A DNA stretch of 64,000 bases from Anaeromyxobacter sp. (GCA_016718565.1 JADKCZ010000008.1:124001-188000), one strand, 5' to 3'. Shown: positions 51,551 to 62,960, numbered from the stretch's first letter. Numbers and translations are program-made. Notes: generated by a model not told the origin, from the letters alone.

Positions 51551-52954
51551 ATGGCACGTCGCACCAGCCGCACCCCGCCTCGCACCCCGCGCGCCCAGGC
51601 CCACCGCGCCTCGAAGGCCGGCCGCCCCGCCGCCCGCCCGCCGGCCTCGGGCGCCGCCACCCGGACCGCCAGGCGGCCCGGACCGCGCGGCCGCGCCGAG
51701 GCCCCCGAGCCGGTGCTGGACAGGTTCCTGCGCTACGCCGTCATCGACACCCAGTCGGCCGAGGACGCGCCGCAGGTGCCCAGCACCGGCGGGCAGCTCG
51801 ACCTGGCCCGGCTGCTCCAGGCCGAGCTGCTGGCGCTCGGCGCCCGCAAGGTCCACCTGGGGCGCCACGGCTACCTGATGGCGGCCATCCCGTCGAACCT
51901 GCCGCCGGGCCACCCGGCCCGCGGCCGCGTCCCGCGGGTCGGCCTGGTGGCCCACCTCGACACCTCGCCGGCCGCGCCCGGCGCCGGGGTCCGGCCGCAG
52001 CTCCTGACCTACCAGGGCGGCGACCTGGCGCTGCCGGGTGACCGGTCGGTGGTGCTGCGCGCCGCCGAGAACCCGGCCCTGGCCGCCGAGGTGGGGCGGC
52101 GCATCGTCACCAGCGACGGCACCACGCTGCTCGGGGCCGACGACAAGGCCGGCGTGGCGGTGATGATGGCGCTGGCCGAGGCGCTGCTGCGCCCGGGCGC
52201 GCCGCCGCACGGCGAGGTGCGGCTGGCCTTCACGCCCGACGAGGAGGTCGGGCGCGGCACCAGCCACTTCGACCTGGCCCGCTTCGACGCCGAGGTGGCC
52301 TACACGGTGGACGGCGACGGCACCGGCGAGCTCAACCGCGAGACCTTCAGCGCCGACGCCGCCACCGTCACGGTGACCGGTCGCTCCATCCACCCCGGCC
52401 AGGCCAAGGGGGTGCTGGTGAACGCGCTCAAGGCGCTGGCCGACGTGATCGTGCGGCTGCCGCCGGCGCTGTCCCCGGAGGCCACCGAGGGGTACCAGCC
52501 CTTCATCCACCCGCACGGCGCCGCCGGCGACGAGGGCCGGGCCACCCTGAAGCTGCTGCTGCGCGACTTCGAGACCGAGGGGCTGGCCCGGCAGCGCGCC
52601 GTGCTGGAGGGCATCCTCGCGCAGGTCCGCCCGCTCCACCGCGGGGCGCGCCTGGAGCTGTCGATCACCGAGTCCTACCGCAACATGAAGGTGGTGCTGG
52701 ACGGCGCGCCGCGCGTCACCGCGGCGCTGGAGGAGGCCACCCGCCGCGCCGGGGTGGAGCCGCGCTGGTCCCCGATCCGCGGCGGCACCGACGGCTCGCG
52801 GCTCTCGGCCATGGGGCTGCCCACGCCCAACTTCTTCGCCGGGGGCCACAACTTCCACGGCAAGACCGAGTGGCTCTCGGTGGCCGGGCTGGAGGCCTCG
52901 CTGGCCACCGCGCTGCAGCTGCTGCAGGTCTGGGTCGAGGTGTCGGCGGCCTGA
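51551..52954 (+). CDS. pepT: peptidase T (tripeptide aminopeptidase), with basic N-terminal extension
   Basis: Zinc M20 peptidase releasing the N-terminal residue of tripeptides. Zinc ligands: VGLVAHLDTSPAAP (His, Asp), LLGADDKAGVAVMM (Asp), FTPDEEVGRGTSHFDL (Glu-Glu), VDGDGTGELNRETFSA and FFAGGHNFHGKTEWL (His). The family core begins at VLDRFLRYAVIDTQS (residue 55). The first 54 residues are Arg/Pro/Ala-rich with no counterpart in known PepT, and an in-frame GTG at 51713 sits where E. coli PepT begins, so that start is a real alternative. Confidence 0.93.
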   Translation: MARRTSRTPPRTPRAQAHRASKAGRPAARPPASGAATRTARRPGPRGRAEAPEPVLDRFLRYAVIDTQSAEDAPQVPSTGGQLDLARLLQAELLALGARKVHLGRHGYLMAAIPSNLPPGHPARGRVPRVGLVAHLDTSPAAPGAGVRPQLLTYQGGDLALPGDRSVVLRAAENPALAAEVGRRIVTSDGTTLLGADDKAGVAVMMALAEALLRPGAPPHGEVRLAFTPDEEVGRGTSHFDLARFDAEVAYTVDGDGTGELNRETFSADAATVTVTGRSIHPGQAKGVLVNALKALADVIVRLPPALSPEATEGYQPFIHPHGAAGDEGRATLKLLLRDFETEGLARQRAVLEGILAQVRPLHRGARLELSITESYRNMKVVLDGAPRVTAALEEATRRAGVEPRWSPIRGGTDGSRLSAMGLPTPNFFAGGHNFHGKTEWLSVAGLEASLATALQLLQVWVEVSAA

Positions 52955-53196
52955 GCGGCGCCGGCGCGGTCCCGCGCTGGCGCGCGCCAGGCGGGCTCCC
53001 GCGCTCCTGGCCCGCTGCCCCTGGGGCGCGGCGCCGGGCCACCCGCGCACCGCCTCCACGCACCGACGGTACGGCCAGGGGAGGCCCGGGCGCCCCCGCG
53101 TCCCCCGCTCATGCGACACCGGCCGTGGCGTCCCACGCGTCCCGTTGCCGCACCCCATCGGCGACCCACCCACTTCACCTCCGGTGGTGGCCTATC

Positions 53197-53862
53197 ATGC
53201 CCTTGCTGCATCAACGACCACGCCGCGTGACCGACTTCATCGCCAATCCGCGCAGGGCCTTGCGCCTGCAGCTCCGCTGCGCCGCCCACATCCAGGCGGA
53301 CGGCGAGGTCTGCCTCGGCACCACCGAGGACCTCGGCGCGCGCGGCTGCCGCCTGGTGGCGCCCACCCGCCTGGCCGCCGGCAGCCAGCTCCAGCTGCGG
53401 CTCACCTGCGAGGGGGCCAGCGGGCCGCTCGCGCTGCGCGCCGCGGTGGTGTGGGAGGAGCCCGGCCCACCCTGGCGCCACGGCGTGGTGTTCGCGGCGG
53501 GCGACCGCGGGCGCGCCGAGACCTGGTTCGACGAGCTGGCCGAGCACCACTCGGAGCTGCTGCACCTGGTGCGGGTGCCCGACCGGCTGGAGCTGAAGGC
53601 CCGCCTCTACGTGACCGCGGCGCCGGCCACCGCCCCCGCGCTCGGCGACGAGGAGAAGGTGGTGCTGCGGCTCGCCTGCGGCCAGCCCACCCTGGGGCAG
53701 CTGCAGCGCGTGCTCGGCCCCGACTGGTCGCGGGCGCAGCGGGCCCTCTTCGCCCTCATCGGGCGCGGCACGGTCACGCTCGACGCCCTCGAGGCGGCCG
53801 ACCCGGTGGGGTGGCGCTCCCTGCTCGACGCCGGGGGCCGCGGCCGCCAGTACCGGGCCTGA
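53197..53862 (+). CDS. PilZ-domain protein with C-terminal winged-helix-like domain
   Basis: A 221-residue cytoplasmic protein. Residues 16-115 look like a PilZ domain: NPRRALRLQLRCAAHIQADGEVCLGTTEDLGARGCRLVAPTRLAAGSQLQLRL fits the RxxxR ... D/NxSxxG pattern loosely (ARGC in place of SxxG), so c-di-GMP binding is uncertain. The second half (KVVLRLACGQPTLGQLQRVLG ... FALIGRGTVTLDALEAADPVGWR) resembles short myxobacterial effector domains. The start is unclear: no Shine-Dalgarno at 53197, and an in-frame GTG at 53227. Confidence 0.75.
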   Translation: MPLLHQRPRRVTDFIANPRRALRLQLRCAAHIQADGEVCLGTTEDLGARGCRLVAPTRLAAGSQLQLRLTCEGASGPLALRAAVVWEEPGPPWRHGVVFAAGDRGRAETWFDELAEHHSELLHLVRVPDRLELKARLYVTAAPATAPALGDEEKVVLRLACGQPTLGQLQRVLGPDWSRAQRALFALIGRGTVTLDALEAADPVGWRSLLDAGGRGRQYRA

Positions 53863-53876
53863 GCGGCCGGGCCGGC

Positions 53877-54746
53877 CTACGGGCGGCCGGCCCCGCCGGC
53901 GAAGGTGTCGCAGGCGTCCGGATCGCCCCCCTCGAAGCCGCGCCGGAACCAGCGGGTCCGCTCCGCCGACGAGCCGTGGGTGAAGCTCTCGGGCGCCACG
54001 CGCCGGCCCGCCTGCTGCTGCAGCCGATCGTCGCCGATGGCCGCGGCGGCGCCCAGGCCCGACTCCAGGTCGCCCGGGTCGAGCAGCCCGCGCGCCCGGG
54101 CGGCGTGGCCCCAGACGCCGGCCAGGCAGTCGGCCTGCAGCTCCAGGCGCACCGAGAGGGCGTTGCGATCCTGCGGGCGGCGGCGCTGCGCCTCGCGGAC
54201 CTTGTCGTCGATGCCCAGCAGGTGCTGCACGTGGTGGCCCACCTCGTGGGCGATGACGTAGGCCTGGGCGAACTCGCCGGGCGCGCCGAAGCGGGTGCCC
54301 AGCTCCCGGTAGAAGCCGAGGTCGAGGTAGACCCGCTGATCCGCCGGGCAGTAGAAGGGGCCCATCTCCGCGCCGGCCTCGCCGCAGCCGGAGCGGACCT
54401 CGTCCCAGAAGAGCACCAGCCTGGCGTCTCGGTAGCGGTCCGGGCCGCGCCCCAGCTTCTCCCCCCAGGTCCGCTGCGCGTCGTTGAAGGAGGCCACCGC
54501 CACCTTCTCCAGGGCCGCCTCGGCCTCGGCGCGCGCCCCGGTGGCGGGGCCGACCGGGGCGCCGGCGGCCGCCGCGGGGTCGTCGGCGGCGCCGCCCAGC
54601 ACCGCGAACAGGTCCTGCTTGAAGACCAGCGAGAGGACCAGCACCACCAGCGTGCCGCCCACCCCCAGCTTGGCTCCGGCGCCGCCCAGGCGGGCGCCGC
54701 GCCGGTCCTCCACGTTGCTGCGGTCGCCGTCGTCCCCGAGCCGCAT
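53877..54746 (-). CDS. YpfJ-family neutral zinc metallopeptidase, membrane-anchored
   Basis: A 289-residue protein. One transmembrane helix near the N-terminus (VGGTLVVLVLSLVF) is followed by a Pro/Ala stretch and a domain with the HExxH zinc site AYVIAHEVGHHVQHLLG. The surroundings FWDEVRSGCGEAGAEMGPFYCPADQRVYLDL and LELQADCLAGVWGH (third ligand Glu, then Cys) match the putative neutral zinc metallopeptidase family. Its substrate is unknown. GGGGGAGG before the ATG supports the start. Confidence 0.9.
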   Translation of the reverse strand: MRLGDDGDRSNVEDRRGARLGGAGAKLGVGGTLVVLVLSLVFKQDLFAVLGGAADDPAAAAGAPVGPATGARAEAEAALEKVAVASFNDAQRTWGEKLGRGPDRYRDARLVLFWDEVRSGCGEAGAEMGPFYCPADQRVYLDLGFYRELGTRFGAPGEFAQAYVIAHEVGHHVQHLLGIDDKVREAQRRRPQDRNALSVRLELQADCLAGVWGHAARARGLLDPGDLESGLGAAAAIGDDRLQQQAGRRVAPESFTHGSSAERTRWFRRGFEGGDPDACDTFAGGAGRP

Positions 54747-54947
54747 GCTGCCTCCCCCGCTGGTGTCCGCGGACCCTACCGCCGGCCCGCCGCGCCATCA
54801 ACCACGGGGCGGGGCGCCCGGCCCGTACGCCCGGTCCGCCCCGCCCGGTGGGGCCACCGGCCCAGGCGGCCGGCCGCGGGCAGGAGCGGCACCTCGCCGC
54901 GTCGAAGGCCGTTGACCCCCCCGGGACGGTTGCCGCACCATGGCGGC

Positions 54948-57122
54948 GTGCCGACCACCTCGCGCCGCCTCCCCCGCCCCCCGCCGGGCGCAGCGGGCCT
55001 CGCCCGCTGGCTGACCACCGCCGCGCTGCTCGGCGCCCTCGCCTGTGCCTCGCCCTCCGGGCCGGGCGGCGGCGGCCGCGGCGCCGCGCCGCCGGAGGCC
55101 ACCACCAACCCGTGCCTGGCCTGCCACGCCACCACCGTGGACGCGGCGCGCGCCCGCGCCGTACTCCACGCGCCCTTCCGCCCCGGCCGGTCCTGCAGCG
55201 GCTGCCACACGCCGCACGACGGCGCCGCCGGCGCCGCCCCGGTGGGCAAGGTGGCCGCCTGCACCGAGTGCCACCCGCAGCCGCGCTTCGCCGTGGTGCA
55301 CGGGCGGGCGCCGGCCGGCCGGCCCCGCTGCACCACCTGCCACGCCCCACACGCCGCCAACCAGCCCCGCCTGCTGCGCGCCGCGCTGCCCGGCCTGTGC
55401 ACCGAGTGCCACGCCGACCTGGCCGGCAGCCACGGCGGCTACCCGGTGGCCACCGTGGCCTGCGACCGCTGCCACGGCCTGCACGGCGGGGGCGACAAGC
55501 TCCTGCGCGCCACGGTGCACCCGGTGGCGGCCGACTGCGGCTCGTGCCATGCGGGCCCGGCCACGGCGGCGCCCTTCGCCCGGAGCGCGGCCGAGCCGGC
55601 GCTGTGCCACCAGTGCCACGACGACGCGGCCGCCGACGCCGCCCGGCCGGTGGTGCACCGGCCGGTGCGGGAGCGCTGCACCAGCTGCCACTCGCCGCAC
55701 GCCACCACCCAGCCCGCGCTGCTCACCGAGGCGCCGCGCACCCTCTGCCTCGGCTGCCACCAGGCCATCCAGGCCAAGGTGGCCGGCGCGCCCCACCGGC
55801 CCGCCGGCGAGGGCAAGTGCCTGGCCTGCCACGCCCCGCACGCCACCGCCCAGCCGGCCCTCCTGCGGCAGCCCCCCGGCCAGCGGTGCGGCGCCTGCCA
55901 CACCCAGGTGGCCGCCTGGGGCGCCCGGCGCGACGCCCACGCCCCGGTGCGGGAGGGGCGCTGCGAGGCCTGCCACGACCCCCACGGCGGGGCCACCCAC
56001 CTGGTGCGCCAGGCCGCCGAGCCGCTCTGCCTGTCCTGCCACCGGCAGGGCGCCCCGGCCTGGAGGAAGGACAGCCGGGTGCACGCGCCGGAGCCGCGCG
56101 GCGCCTGCCTCGACTGCCACGCGCCGCACGTCTCCGAGCACCCGCGCCTGCTGGCCAGGCCGCCCGGGGCGCTGTGCGTCTCCTGCCACGGGACGCCGGC
56201 CGCCATGCGCCCCGGCGTGAAGCTGCACGTGGCCTTCACCGGCGGCGACTGCCTGACCTGCCACGAGCCACACGCCGGCGGGAAGGCCAGCCTGCGCGGG
56301 GACGGCGCCGACGTCTGCCTGGCCTGCCACCTGGGCGTGCGCAAGACCTGGGCCCGCGCCGCCTCGGTGCACCCGCCCTTCGCCGACGGCCCCTGCAGCG
56401 CCTGCCACGACGGCCACGGCACCGCCCAGCCGCGCATGCTGCACCAGCCCGAGCGGCAGCTCTGCCTGGGCTGCCACGACGACCTGGCCACCGCCCTCGG
56501 CAAGGCCGGCGCGGTGGTCCACCCGCCGGCCCGGGACGGGTGCCTCACCTGCCACCGCGCCCACGCCGCCAGCGAGCCCTCCCTGCAGCGGGACCGGGCG
56601 CCGCGCCTCTGCGCCCGCTGCCACGACCTGGCGGGGCCGGCCTTCGCGGCCCGCCACGGCGGGTTCGACGCCTCGGCGGCGCGCTGCACCGGCTGCCACG
56701 AGCCGCACAGCGGGGCCGCCAAGGGGCTGCTGCGGGCCCAGCTCCACCCGCCCTTCGAGGAGGGGAGCTGCGGCGCCTGCCACTTCCCGGTGCCGCCACC
56801 GCCGGCCGCCCCGCCCAGGCCCGACCTCCTGCCCGGCGGGCTGGCGCGCTGCGCCGACTGCCACGACTTCGACGCGCTGGTGGCGGCCCGGGGGGCCCAC
56901 CAGCCGGTGGCCACCGGCGCCTGCTTCGGGTGCCACTCACCCCACGCCGCCTCGGAGCCCCACCTGGTCCGGGAGGCCGGCGACGCGCTCTGCGCCCGCT
57001 GCCACGTGACCGGTACGCCGGCCTTCGCGGCGGCCCACGGGCCCAGCGGAGGCGCGGGGCGCTGCGCCAGCTGCCACCCGCCGCACGCGCCGCGCCCGGC
57101 GCCGCCGCCCAGGAAGCGCTGA
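54948..57122 (+). CDS. 28-haem c-type cytochrome lipoprotein (doubled CXXCH motifs)
   Basis: A 724-residue exported protein with 28 CXXCH haem-binding motifs, about one per 25 residues. The signal LTTAALLGALACASP has a lipobox. Motifs alternate CxxCH and CxxCHxPH (for example CSGCHTPH, CLACHAPH, CEACHDPH); ten carry PH and three more an H at that place, likely distal axial ligands. The pattern is the doubled-CXXCH family. Such proteins carry electrons across or outside the envelope to metals or partners. The GTG start is uncertain: no ribosome site, with TTGACC 30 bases upstream. Confidence 0.92.
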   Translation: MPTTSRRLPRPPPGAAGLARWLTTAALLGALACASPSGPGGGGRGAAPPEATTNPCLACHATTVDAARARAVLHAPFRPGRSCSGCHTPHDGAAGAAPVGKVAACTECHPQPRFAVVHGRAPAGRPRCTTCHAPHAANQPRLLRAALPGLCTECHADLAGSHGGYPVATVACDRCHGLHGGGDKLLRATVHPVAADCGSCHAGPATAAPFARSAAEPALCHQCHDDAAADAARPVVHRPVRERCTSCHSPHATTQPALLTEAPRTLCLGCHQAIQAKVAGAPHRPAGEGKCLACHAPHATAQPALLRQPPGQRCGACHTQVAAWGARRDAHAPVREGRCEACHDPHGGATHLVRQAAEPLCLSCHRQGAPAWRKDSRVHAPEPRGACLDCHAPHVSEHPRLLARPPGALCVSCHGTPAAMRPGVKLHVAFTGGDCLTCHEPHAGGKASLRGDGADVCLACHLGVRKTWARAASVHPPFADGPCSACHDGHGTAQPRMLHQPERQLCLGCHDDLATALGKAGAVVHPPARDGCLTCHRAHAASEPSLQRDRAPRLCARCHDLAGPAFAARHGGFDASAARCTGCHEPHSGAAKGLLRAQLHPPFEEGSCGACHFPVPPPPAAPPRPDLLPGGLARCADCHDFDALVAARGAHQPVATGACFGCHSPHAASEPHLVREAGDALCARCHVTGTPAFAAAHGPSGGAGRCASCHPPHAPRPAPPPRKR

Positions 57123-57200
57123 GCCGGGCGCCGAGCGGGCGCGGCCGGGGGCGGGCGCTGGCGCCGAGTCCGGGCCGGGGCGCGAGCCCGCGGCGCGCCG

Positions 57201-58640
57201 CTACCCGAGCAGCTTGAGCGCCAGCTGCGGCATCTGGTTGGCCTGGGCCAGGACCGAGACCCCGGCCTGGCTGAGGATCTGGCTGCGCGACATGCGGCTG
57301 GTCTCCTCGGCCACGTCCACGTCCCTGATGCGGCTGTTGGCCGCCGACAGCGACTCCGAGTAGGACTGGATGGTGGTCACCGCGCTCTGCAGCCGGTTGC
57401 CGGTGGCGCCGAGGGTGGACCGGGCGGAGGAGACGGCGCTCAGCGCGCTGTCGATGGTGGCGAGCGCGGTCCGGGCCGAGGCCTTGGTGGCGAGGGAGAG
57501 GCCTGCCACGCCGAGGCCGCCGGTGGTCGTAGGGCTGGTGGTCGTGGCGTAGCCGAGCGCGGCCAGGCCGGCGGCGGTTCCACCCCCCACCTGGGAGGCG
57601 ATCCGGAAGAGGCTGGAGGCGGCGCCCGCTGCGTCGCTGCCCGCGATGCTCTCGGAGCCCGCCATCGTGGCCGACCCCATCGCGAGCGCGGCGTTGGTGG
57701 CGGCCGTGTCGGCGGCGGTCCTGGCCGAGAAGTCGGTCCCGCCGGCGCCGATGTCGGCGGCGTAGGCCTGGAAGGCCGCCGCCAGCAGCGGGTCGCCGCC
57801 GGTCCCGCCGCTCGCGGTCGCGGCGACCAGAGCGATGGCGGCGGCCCGCCCCGGGCTGTCGGCGATCGGGACAACATGGGGGAAGCCGGTGGACTGCCAG
57901 TAGGCGGTCGAGAAGACTCCTCTCGCATAGCCGTAGAAGTCGTTGGTCAGGCCGACGGCGCCACTCTGGGTCACACCGAGGGCGTCTGCCGCATTGGCCG
58001 CGGTATCGACGTTGTCCGTTGCCTGGAACGTGGTGGCGAAGGTGGTGGCGACGTTGGCGAGGATGGCGGCCGCGGGGCCGGTCGTCGCTGCCACGGGCCC
58101 GATCCCCGTGACCGTACCGCTCGCCCCCGCCGTCGTCGCGTTGATGGTGGTCAGGCTGATGCGGTCGAACCCGGTGGCGCTGTTCTGGATGCCCACCTGG
58201 AAGTCGAGCGTGGTGGCCGAGCCGTCCAGCAGCTTCTGGCCGTTGTACTCGGTGACCTGCGAGATCCGCTCCAGCTCGCTCACCAGCGCCCGGGCCTCGG
58301 TGTCGACGTACCCCCGCTCCGAGTCGCCGATGCCGTCCGAGGCCGACTGCATGGCCAGCTCCCTGAGCCGGGTCAGGATGCTGGCCTGCTCGTTGAGCGC
58401 CGCCTCGCTGGCCTGCACGACCGAGAGGCCATCGTTGGCGTTGCGGGTGGCCTGGTTGTAGCTCCGGATCTGCGCCTCGAGCGTGGTGCTGATGCCGAGC
58501 CCGGCGGCGTCGTCGCCGGCCCTGGTGATGCGGAAGCCGCTCGAGAGCCGCGACAGCGACGAGTCCAGCGCCGACTGGGTGCCGGTCAGGTTCTTCTGCG
58601 CGTTCAGGGAGGCGACGTTGGTGCGGATCGAGAGGGACAT
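57201..58640 (-). CDS. fliC: flagellin with central variable insert
   Basis: Filament subunit, 479 residues. The N-terminal D0/D1 (SLSIRTNVASLNAQKNLTGTQSALDSSLSRLSSGFRITRAGDDAAGLGIS) and C-terminal D1/D0 (LQSAVTTIQSYSESLSAANSRIRDVDVAEETSRMSRSQILSQAGVSVLAQANQMPQLALKLL) are classical. Residues about 165-365 form an Ala/Gly/Thr-rich D2/D3 insert with FYGYARGVFSTAYWQSTGFPHVVPI, likely filament surface. A FliA-type promoter lies upstream. No other flagellar gene is in the window. Confidence 0.97.
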   Translation of the reverse strand: MSLSIRTNVASLNAQKNLTGTQSALDSSLSRLSSGFRITRAGDDAAGLGISTTLEAQIRSYNQATRNANDGLSVVQASEAALNEQASILTRLRELAMQSASDGIGDSERGYVDTEARALVSELERISQVTEYNGQKLLDGSATTLDFQVGIQNSATGFDRISLTTINATTAGASGTVTGIGPVAATTGPAAAILANVATTFATTFQATDNVDTAANAADALGVTQSGAVGLTNDFYGYARGVFSTAYWQSTGFPHVVPIADSPGRAAAIALVAATASGGTGGDPLLAAAFQAYAADIGAGGTDFSARTAADTAATNAALAMGSATMAGSESIAGSDAAGAASSLFRIASQVGGGTAAGLAALGYATTTSPTTTGGLGVAGLSLATKASARTALATIDSALSAVSSARSTLGATGNRLQSAVTTIQSYSESLSAANSRIRDVDVAEETSRMSRSQILSQAGVSVLAQANQMPQLALKLLG

Positions 58641-58708
58641 GGTGTGCCGCCATCGCCCACCGGGAGATCACGTTCGGCCGGGGCGTCAGCGCGGGTTCCT
58701 TGCCTCAG

Positions 58709-58736
58709 TCCTCGGCCCGGGATCCCTGGGACCTTA
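58709..58736 (-). promoter_or_regulatory. sigma-28 (FliA)-type promoter of flagellin gene
   Basis: TAAGGTCC (58736-58729), a 12-base spacer and GCCGAGGA (58716-58709), against the FliA consensus TAAAGTTT-N11-GCCGATAA. It gives a leader of about 60 bases. The rest of the 197-base stretch 58641-58837 shows no gene. Confidence 0.6.
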
Positions 58737-58837
58737 GGGGCAGGCGCCGAATCAACCTGGAGTGTCAGGCGACACGGCCGAAGCTGCCTGGTTCACTCCT
58801 GGTGATGCGACGCAGCGACCGGGGCCCTTGTCGCCGG

Positions 58838-59427
58838 TCAAGCCGGGGGCCGCAGCGCGTCCCGCTCCGCCACGGTGAGGACCCGCGGCATGGCCACCGG
58901 CCGGCCGGCCGCGTCGAAGAAGGGGGTGGGCCGGTGCCGGCCGAGCAGCCGCCCGCGCAGCAGGAACAGCGCGATCCGCAGGATCAGCCCAGGCGGCACC
59001 TTGGGGTGCACCGGGAAGGGCGCCACCCCGGTGGCGAAGCGCCCCTGCAGGCGGGTCGGCGGCCCGAGCGCCGCGTCGCGCGCCGCCGCCGGCAAGTCCA
59101 GGAAGGCGTGGACCAGGCCGATGAAGGGCATCTTCGGCGAGGAGAGCCCGTTGCCGATGGGCGTGGCGCAGCAGCCGGTGTGCCAGCGCAGCAGCCCCTG
59201 CTCGGCCAGCCGCAGGCAGCGCAGCTGCTCGGCGCCCCGGGTGATGGCGACCTGCGACGGGGTGGTCTGGAAGATGTCGGTGCCGCCCCAGGGGTCGAGC
59301 ACGTCGGGGCGCCCCAGCGCCCGGGCGTAGGCCTGGCAGTCATCGCAGGAGCAGGCCACGTGCAGCCCCCCGCGGGCGGTGTCGAGCTCACCGGCCACGG
59401 CGCCGCAGCGACAGCGCAGCGGGATCT

Positions 59428-59431
<4 letters not shown>
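58838..59431 (-). CDS. DUF6151 / GFA-like zinc-site protein
   Basis: A 197-residue protein. It begins KIPLRCRCGAVAGELDTARGGLHVACSCDDCQAYARALG, and GCCATPIGN comes later. The CxC, CxC-x2-C and GCC clusters form the zinc sites of the glutathione-dependent formaldehyde-activating-like fold, and the remaining sequence matches the DUF6151 outline. The function is not established. GTG start overlaps the uvrB stop as GTGA, so it is made with uvrB, a link with no obvious reason. Confidence 0.8.
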
Positions 59432-61524
<2,093 letters not shown>

Positions 61525-61613
61525 GGGGCCCGAACATACCGCCCGACCCGGACACCCGCCGCCGCCCCATCCGGGCGGCGACCGGGCCCCGGCCGGAGGT
61601 ATGCTCCGGGTGA

Positions 61614-62873
61614 ATGCGCCCCCCCGTCCGAGCCCTCCCCCCCGCCCTCGGCGCCCCGCCTGCCGGCCGTTCGGCCCGGCCGGCTGCCCTGGCGGCGCTC
61701 CTGCTGGCAACGGCGACGCTGGCCGGCTGCCCGGCCTCGACGCCCGCCCCCTCCTGCCCCGCCGGCCAGACCGCCTGCGGCGGCCTCTGCTTCGACCTCC
61801 AGTCGGACCCCGGCTCCTGCGGCACCTGCCTGCACCGCTGCCCCACCGGCGCCTCTTGCCAGGCCGGGACCTGCACCTGCCCGGCCGCCCTCCCGGACGT
61901 GTGCGGCGGCCCGAGCGGCCAGTGCGTCGACCTGGCGACCGACGACCTCCACTGCGGCGACTGCAGCGTGGCCTGCGGCCTCGGCAGCTGCGGCGGCGGG
62001 GCCTGCGCCTGTGACGTCGGCGCCACCTCCTGCCCGGGCCCGGGCACCCGCTGCGTGGACCCGCTGACCGACACCGGGAACTGCGGCGCCTGCCGGAACG
62101 GCTGCGCCACCGGCCAGAGCTGCAGCGGCGGGGCCTGCCTGTGCCTGGCGCCGCGCCTGGAGTGCGGCGGCGCCTGCGTCGATCCCCGCACCGACGAGCG
62201 GCACTGCGGGGCCTGCGGCGCCACCTGCGCGCTCGGCGCCACCTGCACCGCCGGCGTCTGCGCCTGCCCGGCCGGGCAGGTCGACTGCGCCGGCACCTGC
62301 CGGGCGCTCGCCACCGATCCGCTCAACTGCGGCGCCTGTGGGACCCGCTGCGCCAGCGGCGCGACCTGCGCCGGGGGGAGCTGCGCCTGCCCGGGCGGCC
62401 AGGTCACCTGCGGCGGCGCGCCCGGCGCCTGCGCCGACCTGGCCAGCGACCCGCTGCACTGCGGGACCTGCACCACCTCCTGCGCCGCGGGCCAGGCCTG
62501 CACCCTCGGCACCTGCTGCGGCGCGGGGCTGCTGGCCTGCCCGGTCGGCGCGGCCAAGGCCTGCTGCGCCGGCACCAGCTGCTGCGCCGGCGGCTGCCAG
62601 ACCGCCCACACGAACGGGCTCGGCCAGACCTACTACGACTGCAGCGCGCCCGGGACCTACACCCAGGCGGCCGCCCAGCGGGCCGCCGACGCCTGGTCGC
62701 CGGCCGGCGGCCTCGACAGCGGCCAGTTCTGCGCCGGCAACTGCTACGCCCGGGCCACCGCCACCGCCGCCGCCACCTGGTGCTACGACGGCCTCTTCGC
62801 CGGACGGGTCGAGCTCAACACCATCTCCATCGCCCCGCTCTGCCCCACCAGCGCCTCGCCAGGCTGGGACTGA
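61614..62873 (+). CDS. cysteine-rich repeat lipoprotein (Stig1-like repeats)
   Basis: A 419-residue lipoprotein: AALAALLLATATLAGCPAS gives the lipobox. Six tandem repeats of about 45 residues follow, pattern CGGxCVDLxTDPxHCGxCxxxCxxGxxCxxGxCxC, each with seven to eight cysteines, as in Stig1-like domains of myxobacterial surface proteins. The C-terminal ~120 residues are a separate domain (TNGLGQTYYDCSAPGTYTQAAAQRAADAW ... CYDGLFAGRVELN). Disulphide-rich surface adhesion or scaffold is a guess. TATGCT lies eight bases before the ATG. Confidence 0.88.
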   Translation: MRPPVRALPPALGAPPAGRSARPAALAALLLATATLAGCPASTPAPSCPAGQTACGGLCFDLQSDPGSCGTCLHRCPTGASCQAGTCTCPAALPDVCGGPSGQCVDLATDDLHCGDCSVACGLGSCGGGACACDVGATSCPGPGTRCVDPLTDTGNCGACRNGCATGQSCSGGACLCLAPRLECGGACVDPRTDERHCGACGATCALGATCTAGVCACPAGQVDCAGTCRALATDPLNCGACGTRCASGATCAGGSCACPGGQVTCGGAPGACADLASDPLHCGTCTTSCAAGQACTLGTCCGAGLLACPVGAAKACCAGTSCCAGGCQTAHTNGLGQTYYDCSAPGTYTQAAAQRAADAWSPAGGLDSGQFCAGNCYARATATAAATWCYDGLFAGRVELNTISIAPLCPTSASPGWD

Positions 62874-62931
62874 CCGTCACGCCGGGCGGCCGGCCCGGGC
62901 GGCTGAAGTCTTCTTTTAATCGCTGGGCCCT

Positions 62932-62960
62932 CGACATTTGCGGTCGAAGCGACTAGTGTG
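62932..62960 (+). promoter_or_regulatory. promoter of cold-shock gene, with internal palindrome
   Basis: TCGACA (62932-62937), 17 bases and TAGTGT (62955-62960). The -35 region and spacer contain the inverted repeat TCGAC-N7-GTCGA, a possible operator. The leader is about 70 bases long. Confidence 0.55.

Noticed and set aside
52955..53196. Possible small gene or RNA between pepT and the PilZ gene
   Set aside because: Only GC-rich hairpin-prone sequence; no ribosome site, codon pattern or conserved RNA fold recognised.
54798..56936. Long frames opposite the multihaem cytochrome
   Set aside because: Their composition (Gly/Ala/Arg or Trp/Gln repeats) is the mirror of the CXXCH codons; the plus frame has 28 CXXCH motifs and a lipobox.
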